Positions 46,847 to 58,192 of a stretch of DNA of 64,000 bases are shown here, in pieces. The position numbers and the translations under genes are program-made. The notes beneath the pieces are model-generated. The model was not told the origin of the DNA and ran no database searches. It saw only the letters and a list, made by a program, of their open reading frames with translations. The first letter of the stretch is position 1; every line of letters begins with the position of its first letter. Source of the DNA: an uncultured Alistipes sp. (GTDB taxonomy: Bacteria; Bacteroidota; Bacteroidia; Bacteroidales; Rikenellaceae); contig CAMWTS010000001.1 in assembly GCA_947177225.1 (NCBI GenBank), positions 62,001 through 126,000 of the forward strand, written 5' to 3'.

Positions 46847-48520
46847 TTACTCCATCAACTTTTTATACTTCACACGGTGCGGCGCAGTATCGTCGCCCTG
46901 TGCCTTTTTCCACGCCTCGAACTCGCTGTACGATCCCTCGTAGAAGACTACACGTGAATCGCCCTCGAACGACAATATGTGGGTTGCTATACGGTCGAGG
47001 AACCAGCGGTCGTGCGAGATGACCACAGCACAACCGGCGAAGTTTTCCAGACCCTCCTCCAACGCACGCAGCGTATTGACATCGATATCGTTGGTCGGCT
47101 CGTCCAGAAGCAGTACGTTGCCCTGCTCTTTCAATGCCAGAGCCAAATGCAGACGATTGCGCTCACCGCCCGACAGCACACCGCACTTCTTCTCCTGGTC
47201 GGCACCGTTGAAATTGAACCGGCCGACATATGCACGAGCGGGTACCTGACGATTGCCGAGCGTTATCAAATCGCTGTTTTGCGAGATCACTTCATAAACG
47301 GTCTTATCCGGATCGATCGACTTGTGCTGCTGATCTACATAAGCCAACTTGACGGTAGGTCCTACACGGAAGCTGCCCGACGTGGGTTGCTCCAAGCCCA
47401 TAATCATGCGGAACAAGGTGGTTTTACCCGTACCGTTGGCACCTATGACGCCGACGATACCGGCAGGCGGCAACGAAAATTCGAGATTCTCATAGAGAAC
47501 TCTATCGCCGAAGGCCTTGGTCACGCCCTGAGCCTCGATGACCACGTCGCCCAGACGAGGACCGTTGGGAATATATATTTCGAGCTTCTCCTCACGCTCC
47601 TTGGTATCGGCATTCATCAGCTTGTCATAAGCCGAGAGTCGAGCCTTGCTCTTGGCATGACGACCCGACGGCGACATACGCACCCACTCCAACTCGCGTT
47701 CCAGAGTCTTGCGACGCTTGCTCTCTTGCTTCTCCTCCATGGCCATGCGCTGGGTCTTCTGTTCGAGCCAGCCCGAATAGTTGCCTTTCCACGGAATACC
47801 CTCGCCACGATCGAGTTCGAGGATCCAGCCGGCAACATTGTCGAGGAAATAACGGTCGTGAGTAACGGCGATAACCGTTCCTTTGTACTGCTGCAAATGC
47901 TGCTCCAACCAATCGATGCTCTCGGCATCGAGGTGGTTGGTAGGCTCGTCCAGAAGCAGCACATCGGGCTGCTGCAACAGCAGTCGGCACAATGCCACAC
48001 GGCGACGCTCGCCGCCGGAAAGCGTGCTGACATTCTGATCGGCATCGGGGCAGCGCAACGCGTCCATAGCGCGCTCCAACACGCTGTCGATCTCCCAGCC
48101 GTTGACGTGATCGATCTGTTCGTACAACTCGCCCTGACGCTCTATCAGACGCGCCATCTCATCGTCGTCCATCGGCTCGCACAGCTTCATGTTGATATCC
48201 TCGTACTCCTTCAACAGAGCCATAGTTGCGGCACACCCCTCTTCGACGACCTGTTTCACCGTCTTCGAAGCATCGAGCTGCGGCTCCTGTTCGAGGTATC
48301 CGACCGTATAGCCAGGCGAAAATACGACCTCGCCCTGGTAGCTCTTGTCGATTCCGGCAATGATCTTCATAAGAGTAGACTTACCCGAACCGTTGAGACC
48401 TATGATACCTATCTTCGCGCCGTAGAAAAACGACAAATAGATGTTGTTAAGGATCTTTTTGTTATTGTTGAGCACTTTGCTCACGCCAACCATCGAAAAA
48501 ATAATCTTCTCGTCCGCCAT
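46847..48520 (-). CDS. ettA: ABC-F protein, EttA-like translational throttle
   Basis: Two ABC modules; [87 protein letters not shown]. Confidence 0.92.
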   Translation of the reverse strand: MADEKIIFSMVGVSKVLNNNKKILNNIYLSFFYGAKIGIIGLNGSGKSTLMKIIAGIDKSYQGEVVFSPGYTVGYLEQEPQLDASKTVKQVVEEGCAATMALLKEYEDINMKLCEPMDDDEMARLIERQGELYEQIDHVNGWEIDSVLERAMDALRCPDADQNVSTLSGGERRRVALCRLLLQQPDVLLLDEPTNHLDAESIDWLEQHLQQYKGTVIAVTHDRYFLDNVAGWILELDRGEGIPWKGNYSGWLEQKTQRMAMEEKQESKRRKTLERELEWVRMSPSGRHAKSKARLSAYDKLMNADTKEREEKLEIYIPNGPRLGDVVIEAQGVTKAFGDRVLYENLEFSLPPAGIVGVIGANGTGKTTLFRMIMGLEQPTSGSFRVGPTVKLAYVDQQHKSIDPDKTVYEVISQNSDLITLGNRQVPARAYVGRFNFNGADQEKKCGVLSGGERNRLHLALALKEQGNVLLLDEPTNDIDVNTLRALEEGLENFAGCAVVISHDRWFLDRIATHILSFEGDSRVVFYEGSYSEFEAWKKAQGDDTAPHRVKYKKLME

Positions 48521-48611
48521 ATGTAATTAAGTTATATTCGCTTCAATTATGCAAAGATACGAATAAACGACAGTAAAAGCAAACTTCAAACTATTTTTAC
48601 CGAGTATGAGG

Positions 48612-49985
48612 TCAGTTTTGCCAACCTCCGCCCAACGCCTTGTAGAGTTGCACCAAAGCCAGATGCTCATCGCGAACGGCATTGCTCAAACCGGTCTGGG
48701 CATTGAAATAGCGGCGTTGTGCGTCCAACACGTCGATGTAATTGATACTGCCGGCACGATACTGCAAATTAGCCAGATCGACATACTTGCGGGCTGCATC
48801 GCACAGATCCGATTTCAACTGCGCCGCCTCGCGAGCGCTTCTGTAAGATACAATGGCATCGTCGGTCTCCTTGAACACCTCCAACACCTTCTGCTCATAA
48901 GCCAGGCGCGCCTGTTCGTAGGCGGCAAGCTGAGCCTTGTAAGCAGCTTTCTTACGGCCGAATCCGAATACCGGAGCCGCCAGCGTTCCCGCCACATACG
49001 AGAACGGCGAACGCAGCAGACCTTTGATATCGTCATTCTCCAAACCGCCGGTCAAACTGAACACCAGACGGGGAAAACGGTCGGCATAGGCAATACCCAC
49101 TCCGGCCAACGCCGCACGCAACCGTGCCTCCGAAGCCCGCAAATCGGGACGTCGCTGCAACAATACCGACGGAATGCCCACCGGAAGATCCTCCGACCGT
49201 ATTTCGCTCACATTCATCTTGCCGCGAACAACCTCCCAATCGGGATAGCCGCCCATAAGCAGCGAAATGGCATTCTCCGTAATCTCGATCTGACGTTCGA
49301 GATCGGGGATCAACGCGGCAGTGGCGGCATACTCCACTTGCGCCTGCTGATAAACCGTCTCCGATGTAAGGCCTCCCTCGAAACGCAACTTGGCCTGCGC
49401 CACTCCCTCGCGACGGGTATCGAGCGTCTGTCTGACGATCGACAATTCATTGTCGAGTGCCACCAGCCTGAAATAAGCCGAAGCCGTTTCGGCCACCAGC
49501 ATCATGCGCATGGCACGCTCGTCCTCCACCGTGGCCATATATTCGGATTCGCCTTTACGTTTTGCCCAACGCAGATTGCCCCATAAATCGGCCTCCCAGC
49601 GAACGGTAGCTTTCAGATCGAACTGCGGATCGCGCAATGGAGCCTCACCGTAATAATCGTTGGTCTCATAATCGCCCAAAACGCCGATCGACACATTGGG
49701 AAGACGATTGGCCTTGCTTATTCGATACATTTGCTGCATCTGCTCTACACGGGCGGCAGCCGACCGTATGTTTTTGTTGTCCGACAGCGTGCGTTCGATA
49801 ATCCGGCATAGTATGGTATCGCCGTAGAACTCCCACCATGCAACATCGGCCACGGTCAGCGAATCGACACGTCCGGCTATATTATCGGGCAGATTGAGTT
49901 GCGGCGCCTGACACTGCTTCACCGCAGAGCAGGCGACCGACCCGACGGCAGCCAGGCAAATTAAAACCGTATTTATATATTTCAT
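48612..49985 (-). CDS. Efflux outer-membrane lipoprotein, TolC/NodT type (RND operon 2)
   Basis: MKYINTVLICLAAVGSVACSAVKQC lipobox; LPVGIPSVLLQRRPDLRASEARLRAALAGVGIAYADRFP. Confidence 0.9.
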   Translation of the reverse strand: MKYINTVLICLAAVGSVACSAVKQCQAPQLNLPDNIAGRVDSLTVADVAWWEFYGDTILCRIIERTLSDNKNIRSAAARVEQMQQMYRISKANRLPNVSIGVLGDYETNDYYGEAPLRDPQFDLKATVRWEADLWGNLRWAKRKGESEYMATVEDERAMRMMLVAETASAYFRLVALDNELSIVRQTLDTRREGVAQAKLRFEGGLTSETVYQQAQVEYAATAALIPDLERQIEITENAISLLMGGYPDWEVVRGKMNVSEIRSEDLPVGIPSVLLQRRPDLRASEARLRAALAGVGIAYADRFPRLVFSLTGGLENDDIKGLLRSPFSYVAGTLAAPVFGFGRKKAAYKAQLAAYEQARLAYEQKVLEVFKETDDAIVSYRSAREAAQLKSDLCDAARKYVDLANLQYRAGSINYIDVLDAQRRYFNAQTGLSNAVRDEHLALVQLYKALGGGWQN

Positions 49986-52900
49986 CGTTTCAGTCGACTT
50001 TTGAGTTTGTAAATCCACACGAAAAAGAACGGGACGAATACTATACCGACAGTTATGGCCACAAGCATTCCGAAAAATACTCCGGTGCCGATGCCCTGAC
50101 GGCTCGCCGAACCCGGGCCGGACGCTATGACGAGCGGCAGCAATCCCAGAATGAAAGCCAGCGAAGTCATGACGATAGGGCGGAATCGCAGACGTGCGGC
50201 AGTAAGGGCTGCCGATACGACATCACACCCCTTCTCGACCTCTTCTTTGGCGAACTCGACGATCAGAATAGCATTCTTGGCCACCAGTCCCACCAGCATC
50301 ACCAGTCCTATCTGGAAATATATATTGTTCTCCAATCCGCAGATCCATATGCCGATATACGCACCTATGCCAGCCACCGGAAGCGAAAGAATCACGGCGA
50401 TGGGGACAGTCCAGCTCTCATACTGGGCGGCAAGGAAAAGAAAGACGAAAAGGAATGCAAGAGCAAGCACCACTCCGGTCTGTCCGCCTTCATGCTTCTC
50501 CTGATACGACAATCCGCTCCACTCTACGCCGATATTCGCCGGCAGGTGCTGCCGGGCAATCTGTTCCAGCTTGGCCATGGCCTGACCCGAGCTGTATCCA
50601 TGCGCCGCTGCACCGGTGACGGTAGCCGAGTTGAACATGTTGAAACGCTTGACAGTTCCGGCTCCGGTAGTATACTTCGTCGCACCCAACGACGTCACGG
50701 GAATCATGGCTCCGCCCGTACCGCGCACGAAAAACAGATTCAGATTGTCGCGCTGCATACGATACGGTGCCTCGGCCTGAATATAAACGCGATAGATACG
50801 GTTGAACATATTGAAATCGTTGACGTAGATCGATCCCGTAAATGCCTTCATCGTAGAGAATATGTCCGACATGGCCACTCCCTGCAATCGCGCCTTGTCG
50901 CGGTCGACATCGAAATACAGCTGGGGGATATCACCCTGCATCGATGAGGACACGCCCTCCAATTCGGGGCATCGTGCAGCATGGAACAGCAGCGTATCGA
51001 CCGCACGCCGCAGATCGTCGTAGGTGGCATCGCCGCGTGCTTCGAGTATCATCTCGAAACCGCCCGACGATCCCAGTCCGGGGATAACCGCAGGAGTGGA
51101 GATATAGACCTTGCTCTCCGGATACTCCACAAGTTCAGCTCTGATGCGCTGCATAACTGCGGCGATATCTTCCGTGCGACGTTCGTCCCAGGGTTTGAGA
51201 ATTACCGTAAACGAACTTCTCGACTGATTGGTGCCCACACGCGGACTCGATCCGGTGACGTTGAGCACATATTCCACATCGGGATCATTCGACATGAAAG
51301 CCATTGCCCGATCCGTCACTTCGCGCGTACGCTCCAAAGAAGCCCCTTCCGGAAGTTCCAGCTCGACAGTAAAATATCCCTGATCCTCCTGCGGCATGAA
51401 ACTCTGCGGCAGCAGGCGGTTCATCAGCCAAATGCCGACCAGTATGATACCGAATGCAGCAAACATACGGCGGGAATGGGTGAGTGCTCCGACGATCATG
51501 CGGCCGTAAAACTTGTTGCCACGTGCAAGTGCGTGGTTGATACGGCGGAAAAACCGGTTTTTACGACCATGCGACGGACGTAAAAAGAGCGAGCACATCA
51601 CCGGACTAAGCGTGAGAGCCACCACCGTAGAGATAATTACCGACACGGCAATGGTAATGGTGAACTGCCGATAGAGCGTACCGGTGATTCCGGCCAGAAA
51701 GCTCACCGGTACGAAGACGGCGCACAGCACAAGCGACATGGCAATCAAGGCTCCGCCCAGTCCCTTCATGGCTTTCTTGGTAGCCTCGTATGGCGACAGA
51801 TGCTCCTGCTCCATGATGCGGTCGACATTCTCCACGACGACGATGGCATCGTCGACCACGATACCGATAGCGAGGATCAATCCCAGCAGCGTAAGCAGGT
51901 TGAGCGAGAATCCGCACACCAGCATCACGCCGAAAGTACCGATGAGCGAGATGGGCACGGCGATGATCGGAATCAACGTCGCCCGCCAACTCTGCAACGA
52001 GAGATATACAACCAGAATCACCAGCAGCAGTGCCTCGAACAACGTGCGATAGACATGATGTATAGATGCTGAAATATAGGTCGTCATGTCGAACGGGATA
52101 TCGTAGGTGATACCCTCCGGGAAACTGCTGCTGATCTCCTTCATAGCCTCCTTGACGGCTGCGGCGACCTCGATTGCATTGGCTCCGGGCAACATGTTTA
52201 TATTCATAACGGCGGCATTCTCTCCGTTTATACCGCTTTCGGTCGCATATGATTGAGCTTCGAGCGATATGCGCGCCACGTCTTTCAACCGTATAATCGA
52301 ACCGTCGGGGTTGGCACGAACCACAATCTGTTCGAACTCGCCCACAGACGACAGACGCCCCTGAGCCGTGATGGGAATCGTGATGTCGATTCCCTCGGCC
52401 GGAGCCTGCCCCAGCACACCGGCTGCCGACTCCCGATTCTGATCCTGCAATACGGATTGCAGATCCTTGACCGTCAAACCGAAATTCGCCAATTTGTCGG
52501 GCTGCACCCAAATCTGCATGGCATAATAACGGCTGCCGACATTCGATACACGGCCGACACCGGGCACACGCCGCAGCATATCAAGCACATTGAGCGTTGC
52601 ATAGTTCGACAGATAGATCTCGTCGAACTTGGGATCGGAAGATCGCAATGCGATGGTCAGAAGTTTGCTCGACGCCTGCTTTTCGACCGAGAGGCCGTTT
52701 TGCACGACCTCCACCGGCAACCGTGATTCGGCACGCTTCAATCTGTTCTGAATATCCACGGCTGCAAGATCCGGATCGGTAGATATGTCGAACGTCACCG
52801 AAGCGGTAAAGCCGCCCGAATTGGAGCTCGACGACTCCATATATATCATTCCCGGCGTACCGTTCAACTCCTGTTCGATCGGAGTGGCTACGGCCTGCGT

Positions 52901-53074
52901 CACGGTCTGCGCATCGGCACCGGGGTATGAGGCCGAGATCGTCACCACGGGAGGAACGATCTGCGGATACTGATCGACGGGCAACATCGCAAGGCCGATG
53001 CCGCCTACAATTACTATGATGACCGAGAGAACCGTTGAAAAGACCGGTCTGTCGATAAAGAAATCGGATTTCAT
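49982..53074 (-). CDS. Efflux RND transporter permease, HAE-1/AcrB family (RND operon 2)
   Basis: 1030 aa; MKSDFFIDRPVFSTVLSVIIVIVGGIGLAMLPVDQYPQIVPPVVTISASYPGADAQTVTQAVATPIEQELNG. Confidence 0.94.
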   Translation of the reverse strand: MKSDFFIDRPVFSTVLSVIIVIVGGIGLAMLPVDQYPQIVPPVVTISASYPGADAQTVTQAVATPIEQELNGTPGMIYMESSSSNSGGFTASVTFDISTDPDLAAVDIQNRLKRAESRLPVEVVQNGLSVEKQASSKLLTIALRSSDPKFDEIYLSNYATLNVLDMLRRVPGVGRVSNVGSRYYAMQIWVQPDKLANFGLTVKDLQSVLQDQNRESAAGVLGQAPAEGIDITIPITAQGRLSSVGEFEQIVVRANPDGSIIRLKDVARISLEAQSYATESGINGENAAVMNINMLPGANAIEVAAAVKEAMKEISSSFPEGITYDIPFDMTTYISASIHHVYRTLFEALLLVILVVYLSLQSWRATLIPIIAVPISLIGTFGVMLVCGFSLNLLTLLGLILAIGIVVDDAIVVVENVDRIMEQEHLSPYEATKKAMKGLGGALIAMSLVLCAVFVPVSFLAGITGTLYRQFTITIAVSVIISTVVALTLSPVMCSLFLRPSHGRKNRFFRRINHALARGNKFYGRMIVGALTHSRRMFAAFGIILVGIWLMNRLLPQSFMPQEDQGYFTVELELPEGASLERTREVTDRAMAFMSNDPDVEYVLNVTGSSPRVGTNQSRSSFTVILKPWDERRTEDIAAVMQRIRAELVEYPESKVYISTPAVIPGLGSSGGFEMILEARGDATYDDLRRAVDTLLFHAARCPELEGVSSSMQGDIPQLYFDVDRDKARLQGVAMSDIFSTMKAFTGSIYVNDFNMFNRIYRVYIQAEAPYRMQRDNLNLFFVRGTGGAMIPVTSLGATKYTTGAGTVKRFNMFNSATVTGAAAHGYSSGQAMAKLEQIARQHLPANIGVEWSGLSYQEKHEGGQTGVVLALAFLFVFLFLAAQYESWTVPIAVILSLPVAGIGAYIGIWICGLENNIYFQIGLVMLVGLVAKNAILIVEFAKEEVEKGCDVVSAALTAARLRFRPIVMTSLAFILGLLPLVIASGPGSASRQGIGTGVFFGMLVAITVGIVFVPFFFVWIYKLKSRLKR

Positions 53075-53083
53075 GGTATAAAT

Positions 53084-54280
53084 CTACTCGTTTTCGGGAC
53101 TGTTTTCAACGACGGGCTTCACCGGCCGCACCTTCATTCCGTGTTGCAGTTTGTGATATCCCTCGACCACGATGTTCTCACCATAAGCCAGACCGCGCTC
53201 CACAACCGTACGTGTATCTATCTCCGGGCCGATCTCTATGAAGCGACGCTCGACGATACTGTCGGGGCGTACCACATAAATGAAAACTCCGCCCTTCTCT
53301 ATGACAAGCGACTTGGTAGGCACGACAACTGCGTCTTCACGGACGTCGAGCAACAACCTGACCTTGGTAAACTGACCTGGCAGAAGAATATGATCGGGAT
53401 TGGACATCTCGGCTCGCACGGAGAACGTACCGGTCTGAGGATCGACCTGAGGGTCGGCGAAGTCGACCAGTCCGCGGAACGGATATTCCGAGCCGTCGGC
53501 CAATGTAACGGTAATGTAAGGATCCCATTTGCGAGTGGAGTCGCGATGTCCGAGATTGACGTTGCGAGCCTTGGAACGCAGATAATCGAGTGCCGTCATG
53601 CTGAAATCGACACGCACCGTATCGCTCTTGACCACCGTAGCCAGCAAAGATTTGCCGCCGGGGCCGACCAGTGTGCCTATGTCGACACTGCGCTCGGAGA
53701 TGTATCCGGAAATGGGCGAACGTACATCGGTGTAACCCAACGTCATTTCGGCCTGCGTGAGGTCGGCCTCATTGACCACGACGTCGGCTGCGGCACTCTC
53801 GTAGATGGCTATGGCGTTGTCCAGATCGAGCTGCGACGCGGCATTCTGCTCGTAGAGCGGGCGTATGCGATTCAGGTCGCGTTCGGCTTTAAGCGCCTGC
53901 GCCTTGGCCTTGTTGAGCGAAGCCTTTGCACGATTGACGCGGGCACGATACAGACGCGGATCGATTTCGAACAACGACTGTCCGCGCTCTACATACGTAC
54001 CTTCGGCAAAGAGCATCTTTTCGAGGTAGCCCTCCACACGGGCACGTATTTCGACGATCTGCTGAGCACGGATACGCCCCACATAGTCGCCATAGATATT
54101 CACGTCGTCCATGGCAACCGGCTCGACCTCTACCGTCGGCAGGAACGGCGCGGCAGGACGCGGAGACAACAGCCAGAAAACGAGACCGACGGCAACAGCT
54201 ATGGCTGCGATGATAACAATCCATGTCCGTCGGCCTATTTTTATTCGATAATGCGATGCGCGCAATGCGGCGTTTTTCAT
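53084..54280 (-). CDS. Efflux RND periplasmic adaptor (RND operon 2)
   Basis: VEPVAMDDVNIYGDYVGRIRAQQIVEIRARVEGYLEKMLFAEGTYVERGQSLFEIDP. Confidence 0.92.
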   Translation of the reverse strand: MKNAALRASHYRIKIGRRTWIVIIAAIAVAVGLVFWLLSPRPAAPFLPTVEVEPVAMDDVNIYGDYVGRIRAQQIVEIRARVEGYLEKMLFAEGTYVERGQSLFEIDPRLYRARVNRAKASLNKAKAQALKAERDLNRIRPLYEQNAASQLDLDNAIAIYESAAADVVVNEADLTQAEMTLGYTDVRSPISGYISERSVDIGTLVGPGGKSLLATVVKSDTVRVDFSMTALDYLRSKARNVNLGHRDSTRKWDPYITVTLADGSEYPFRGLVDFADPQVDPQTGTFSVRAEMSNPDHILLPGQFTKVRLLLDVREDAVVVPTKSLVIEKGGVFIYVVRPDSIVERRFIEIGPEIDTRTVVERGLAYGENIVVEGYHKLQHGMKVRPVKPVVENSPENE

Positions 54281-54555
54281 GGTGGCAATGCTCCAATCGG
54301 GTTTCCTCAGCATATATCAACTGTATTTATATTAATAATAGATATACGATCGTGATTGCATTTTATTGTTTCATGGCCATATTTTTTTTCGACGCACCTC
54401 GATTCTTGCATTTTTTCCTGCCGCGACACATCAAACGATTAAGACAAAGGCATAGGTATGCAACATGAAGCACGAGTTACAGATGTCCGAATCAACGGCT
54501 TTGGTCTGCATTTTGCGCAGATTGCAACGTATAATCCGAAAACGCATCTTAACAT

Positions 54556-55140
54556 ATGAAAACAAAGAGTATCAAGGGCACACGCACCGAAGAGAATCTG
54601 TTGAAGGCATTTGCCGGCGAGAGTCAGGCTCGCAACCGTTATACGTTCTTCGCATCGGTAGCCCGCAAAGAGGGCTACGAACAGATCGCCGCAGTATTCG
54701 AGACCACGGCCGATCAGGAGAAAGAGCATGCGAAACGATTTTTCAAGTTCCTCGAAGGTGGCGAAGCCACTATCCGCAACGCGTCGTATCCGGCAGGACG
54801 CATCGGAACCACTGCCGAAAATCTGTTGGCAGCCGCGCAGGGCGAACACGAGGAGTGGGATCTGCTATACTCCGATTTCGGTCGCACGGCCAGAGAGGAG
54901 GGTTTCACCGAGATAGCCGCCGCATTCGCCGCCATAGCCAAGGTCGAGGCCGAGCACGAGCGCCGCTACCTGGCACTTCTGAGTCGCATGACCGATGGCG
55001 ACTTCTTCGTCCGCGACGGCGAAGTGATGTGGCAATGCCGCAACTGCGGATTCATATGCAAAGGCAGCCAGGCCCCGCTCAAATGTCCGGCATGCGAACA
55101 CCCGCAAGCATTCTTCGAGCCGATGGCCGACAACTATTGA
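54556..55140 (+). CDS. Rubrerythrin
   Basis: ENLLKAFAGESQARNRYTFFASVARKEGYEQIA...EKEHAKRFFKFLEGG; C-terminal rubredoxin-like WQCRNCGFICKGSQAPLKCPACEHPQAFFE. Confidence 0.95.
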   Translation: MKTKSIKGTRTEENLLKAFAGESQARNRYTFFASVARKEGYEQIAAVFETTADQEKEHAKRFFKFLEGGEATIRNASYPAGRIGTTAENLLAAAQGEHEEWDLLYSDFGRTAREEGFTEIAAAFAAIAKVEAEHERRYLALLSRMTDGDFFVRDGEVMWQCRNCGFICKGSQAPLKCPACEHPQAFFEPMADNY

Positions 55141-55148
55141 AAAAGCCA

Positions 55149-55185
55149 AGAGCCGCTCTGCGACGGAGCGGCTCTCTTATTTTTA
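55149..55185 (+). terminator. Intrinsic terminator after rubrerythrin
   Basis: AGAGCCGCTC-tgcgacg-GAGCGGCTCT followed by CTTATTTTTA. Confidence 0.8.
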
Positions 55186-56262
55186 TAAATACAGGAGAGA
55201 ATTGGTATCCGAGACGAATTGTTCGTACCGACGGCGGGCATCGTCCGGCATACAGATCGTATCGGCCACTTCTGGCGGCAGAATACGATAGCCGGGACAC
55301 AGCACCCACACGGGTATGGCCTCGACAGCATATTGCAATCGTGACAGCGTATCGCATCTTATGACATCGACAGCCGCAATCAGCCCGCCGTCGCAATATC
55401 TGCGCTGCTGGTTCGACACAAAATTACCCAACGAATAGAATACCACACCGGCGGAATCTACCTCGAAAGGCTGTATGACATGAGGGTGGCTGCCGATTAC
55501 GATGTCCGCACCGTGCCTCCTGAGAAAATCGGCCAGTCGCCGCTGCTCGGCATTGGCGCGACGTTCGTATTCGTTGCCCCAGTGCATGAACGCAATGATA
55601 CAATCGACGCTGTCGCGATCGATCGCAGCCATATCGCGCGAGATAACGAGCGTATCGATCAGATTTACCATACGGTCACCGGGAACCGGTATGCCGTTGG
55701 TGCCGTAAGTATAGTTTATCATCGCGAAACGCACTCCGCCATGGCCGAAACGAAGGATATTGTTGCGACGATAATCCGCCGAGTCGGCATATACGCCCGT
55801 GTGACGTATCGCGCGACGCTCCAAAGCCTCCACCGTAGAGGCGATGCCGCGACTCGCCCTGTCGCAACAATGGTTATTGGCCATCACGGCGACGTCGATA
55901 CCCATATCAGCCATGGCATCGGCCACCTCGACCGGCGAGCAGAAGCATGGGTACCCGCTGTAATGGCCGTCGGGCGAAAGTGTGGTTTCGAGGTTGATGA
56001 CGGCAACGTCGGCATCGCGGAAATAGTGGGCGACATACTCGAACGAACGGGTATAATCGTAGCTTCCGTCGGCACTCCGTGCCGCCGACACCTGCGGCAT
56101 ATGCTGCATAAGATCGCCACCGAAAACCAGTCGCACCGTATCGCACTTTACCTCCGGCTCAGACTCCGGTGACTCGGCCGCATATCGTATCGCGGGAGAG
56201 GCTTCGAGCACGAACCACACGCATAGCGGCACGGCAAGCAGTATGTAGATCAATCGTTTCAT
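55183..56262 (-). CDS. CapA-family (PgsA-like) metallophosphatase-fold protein
   Basis: VRLVFGGDLMQHMPQVSAA, VAVINLETTLS, VAVMANNHCCDRASRGIAST, IAFMHWGNEYERRANAEQRRLADFLRRHGADIVIGSHPHVIQPFE. Confidence 0.9.
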   Translation of the reverse strand: MKRLIYILLAVPLCVWFVLEASPAIRYAAESPESEPEVKCDTVRLVFGGDLMQHMPQVSAARSADGSYDYTRSFEYVAHYFRDADVAVINLETTLSPDGHYSGYPCFCSPVEVADAMADMGIDVAVMANNHCCDRASRGIASTVEALERRAIRHTGVYADSADYRRNNILRFGHGGVRFAMINYTYGTNGIPVPGDRMVNLIDTLVISRDMAAIDRDSVDCIIAFMHWGNEYERRANAEQRRLADFLRRHGADIVIGSHPHVIQPFEVDSAGVVFYSLGNFVSNQQRRYCDGGLIAAVDVIRCDTLSRLQYAVEAIPVWVLCPGYRILPPEVADTICMPDDARRRYEQFVSDTNSLLYL

Positions 56263-56382
56263 ATAGGACAAAGATAAGCAAATCCGGCAAATTATCAAAC
56301 CGCAGTCTTTATGCGACAATAACGGCGGGACACCTATCGTATCCCGCCGTCGAAAATCAACCCAATTATCACACCTATGATC

Positions 56383-56841
56383 TTAGAATTTGAGTTGCGA
56401 TATCTGTTTCAGGCTCAAATCGCCGACTACATCGACAACCACGATTTCGGAGCATGAGCAGGTCATCACGATAACCTCTTTTATCTTCTCTTCGACAGTC
56501 AGCGTATATATCTTCACGGACTGCTTTCCATCGTTGGTCGAAACCATAACCGACAATCCCGACCGGTCGAGCATCTGATCGCATCTCTTGCGGAACGCCT
56601 CCATGGCCTCAGCATCGTCGGAGTCGAATGTTACCGACATCACGCCGTCGATCGACGCCAGTGCCATGTTGTAGTTGCTGTCCATCATGCGAAGCATCTG
56701 TTTCGAGACCTGTACGGTCGAGTATCCATCTCGTCCGACACAATCGTCGAACAAAGCCTTGTAGGCATCGTTCTGGGCTGCGGCCGCCAAAGGAGACAAC
56801 ATGAGCAGCAATATTATGAACTTTTTCATATGATATTCCAT
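56383..56841 (-). CDS. DUF4252 family exported protein
   Basis: 152 aa with signal peptide; YSTVQVSKQMLRMM...TNDGKQSVKIYTLTVEEKIKEVIVMTCSCSEIVVVDVVGDLSLKQISQL. Confidence 0.75.
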   Translation of the reverse strand: MEYHMKKFIILLLMLSPLAAAAQNDAYKALFDDCVGRDGYSTVQVSKQMLRMMDSNYNMALASIDGVMSVTFDSDDAEAMEAFRKRCDQMLDRSGLSVMVSTNDGKQSVKIYTLTVEEKIKEVIVMTCSCSEIVVVDVVGDLSLKQISQLKF

Positions 56842-56848
56842 TTATCGT

Positions 56849-57694
56849 TTAAAACCACAAACCCAAACCTACCGACATGCGATGCGCCTTGGGGGCACTG
56901 TCCTGCTTGAACATCTCCATGAACGAGTAGTTGCCGTAGACATAGAGACGCTGGAAGCCAAAACGAACCGTTGCGCCGACATTGAACGGATTGAGATGGC
57001 AGTTGCGATACTTCTCCTTGGGGAATTTGATCTTGGTATGGCCACCTATGTTGAGATCGAAATTAAGACCCGCCGAGATGAACATGCGTTTTTTGATATT
57101 CCAGTCGAGCAAAACGGGCATATGCAGATACGTAGCCACGAGCTTCGACTTCTTGTACGACGGATCTATCGGCTCCGGCCGCATCATGCCTTCCGAATAT
57201 TTTATGGTCAGATCGTTCGAAAACGTGTAATTCTCCACCGACAGTCCCATGCCGATCGACAAACCGAGCGTTCGGCTCTTGTTGAGCACCGTATTGAATG
57301 TTACGAAATTGAATGCCACATGGATAGATTTGCCGTTGTTAAGATCCAGGAATCCGTGATCCTCGGCCGCATAGGCTCCGTAATCGGTATTGGCAAGCTG
57401 GCAAAAACCGAACTCCATAAGCGACAAGTGATTGTACGACGCTCCGTTGATTCCGGCAAACGAGATTTTGGTACGCGATTCGTTTTTAGTGGGATATGCG
57501 CCGAGCGTCATCACGGGAGTCCGCTCGCCGAATGTCAGTTCCAGCCCGCCGATGCTTAGCGTGGCGGTATCGTCCGATGCCCTTAACGATGATTGTTGCT
57601 GTTCGTTGAGATAGATCGTCGAGCTGTCGGTCTGCTGAGCCTCGGCAGCACAGACGACGGCAATCGAGAGCAATGATAAAAAGATACGTTTCAT
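56849..57694 (-). CDS. Outer-membrane beta-barrel (PorT-like) protein of the ECF-sigma operon
   Basis: Signal peptide, barrel-like C-term MEMFKQDSAPKAHRMSVGLGLWF. Confidence 0.65.
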   Translation of the reverse strand: MKRIFLSLLSIAVVCAAEAQQTDSSTIYLNEQQQSSLRASDDTATLSIGGLELTFGERTPVMTLGAYPTKNESRTKISFAGINGASYNHLSLMEFGFCQLANTDYGAYAAEDHGFLDLNNGKSIHVAFNFVTFNTVLNKSRTLGLSIGMGLSVENYTFSNDLTIKYSEGMMRPEPIDPSYKKSKLVATYLHMPVLLDWNIKKRMFISAGLNFDLNIGGHTKIKFPKEKYRNCHLNPFNVGATVRFGFQRLYVYGNYSFMEMFKQDSAPKAHRMSVGLGLWF

Positions 57695-57727
57695 ACACTG
57701 AATATTTGGAATTATTATGGATCGTAA

Positions 57728-58192
57728 CTATTTTGCCAATATGGACAATGTAGCAAGCATCTCCGCCGAGTGTTCTATATCCGACTGCACTCCGTCCAAG
57801 ACGCGGCGCGTGAGACGTTCGGCTTCGTCCCGATCGGTTATTGCACGGCCGTTGAGATAGCAATACGCCACATCAGGCATCGCGTCCGGCACAAAATCAC
57901 CGCTGCGATATATTGTCACCGCCCCCAGAACCATGCAGGCTGCTGCGGCTGCAACCGATGCCGCAATACCGAATCGTCGGCGTACAGAGCGTTTCAAAGA
58001 GGCCTTGGCCACCACCGGACGCGTCTGCGCACGTTTCTCGGCCGCATAGGCAAACATAGGAGCGGCATATCGCAAATCGGCAGGAATATCGGCTGTCGAG
58101 GCGAAAAATCGTCGCAACGTCTGCTCCTCGTCAAGAGTCGTCTCGCCATCGAAATAGCGGTCTAACAGTCGTTTGATCTCATTGTACTCCAT
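57728..58192 (-). CDS. Single-TM protein, probable anti-sigma-like partner of the ECF sigma factor
   Basis: RLLDRYFDGETTLDEEQTLRRFF cytoplasmic N-term, one TM (FGIAASVAAAAACMVLGAVTIY), overlaps the sigma gene. Confidence 0.6.
   Translation of the reverse strand: MEYNEIKRLLDRYFDGETTLDEEQTLRRFFASTADIPADLRYAAPMFAYAAEKRAQTRPVVAKASLKRSVRRRFGIAASVAAAAACMVLGAVTIYRSGDFVPDAMPDVAYCYLNGRAITDRDEAERLTRRVLDGVQSDIEHSAEMLATLSILAK

Noticed and set aside
46979-48526. 515-aa plus-strand ORF opposite ettA, and a similar 511-aa ORF at 45408-46943 opposite hisS
   Set aside because: Both mirror conserved housekeeping genes and lack recognisable motifs.
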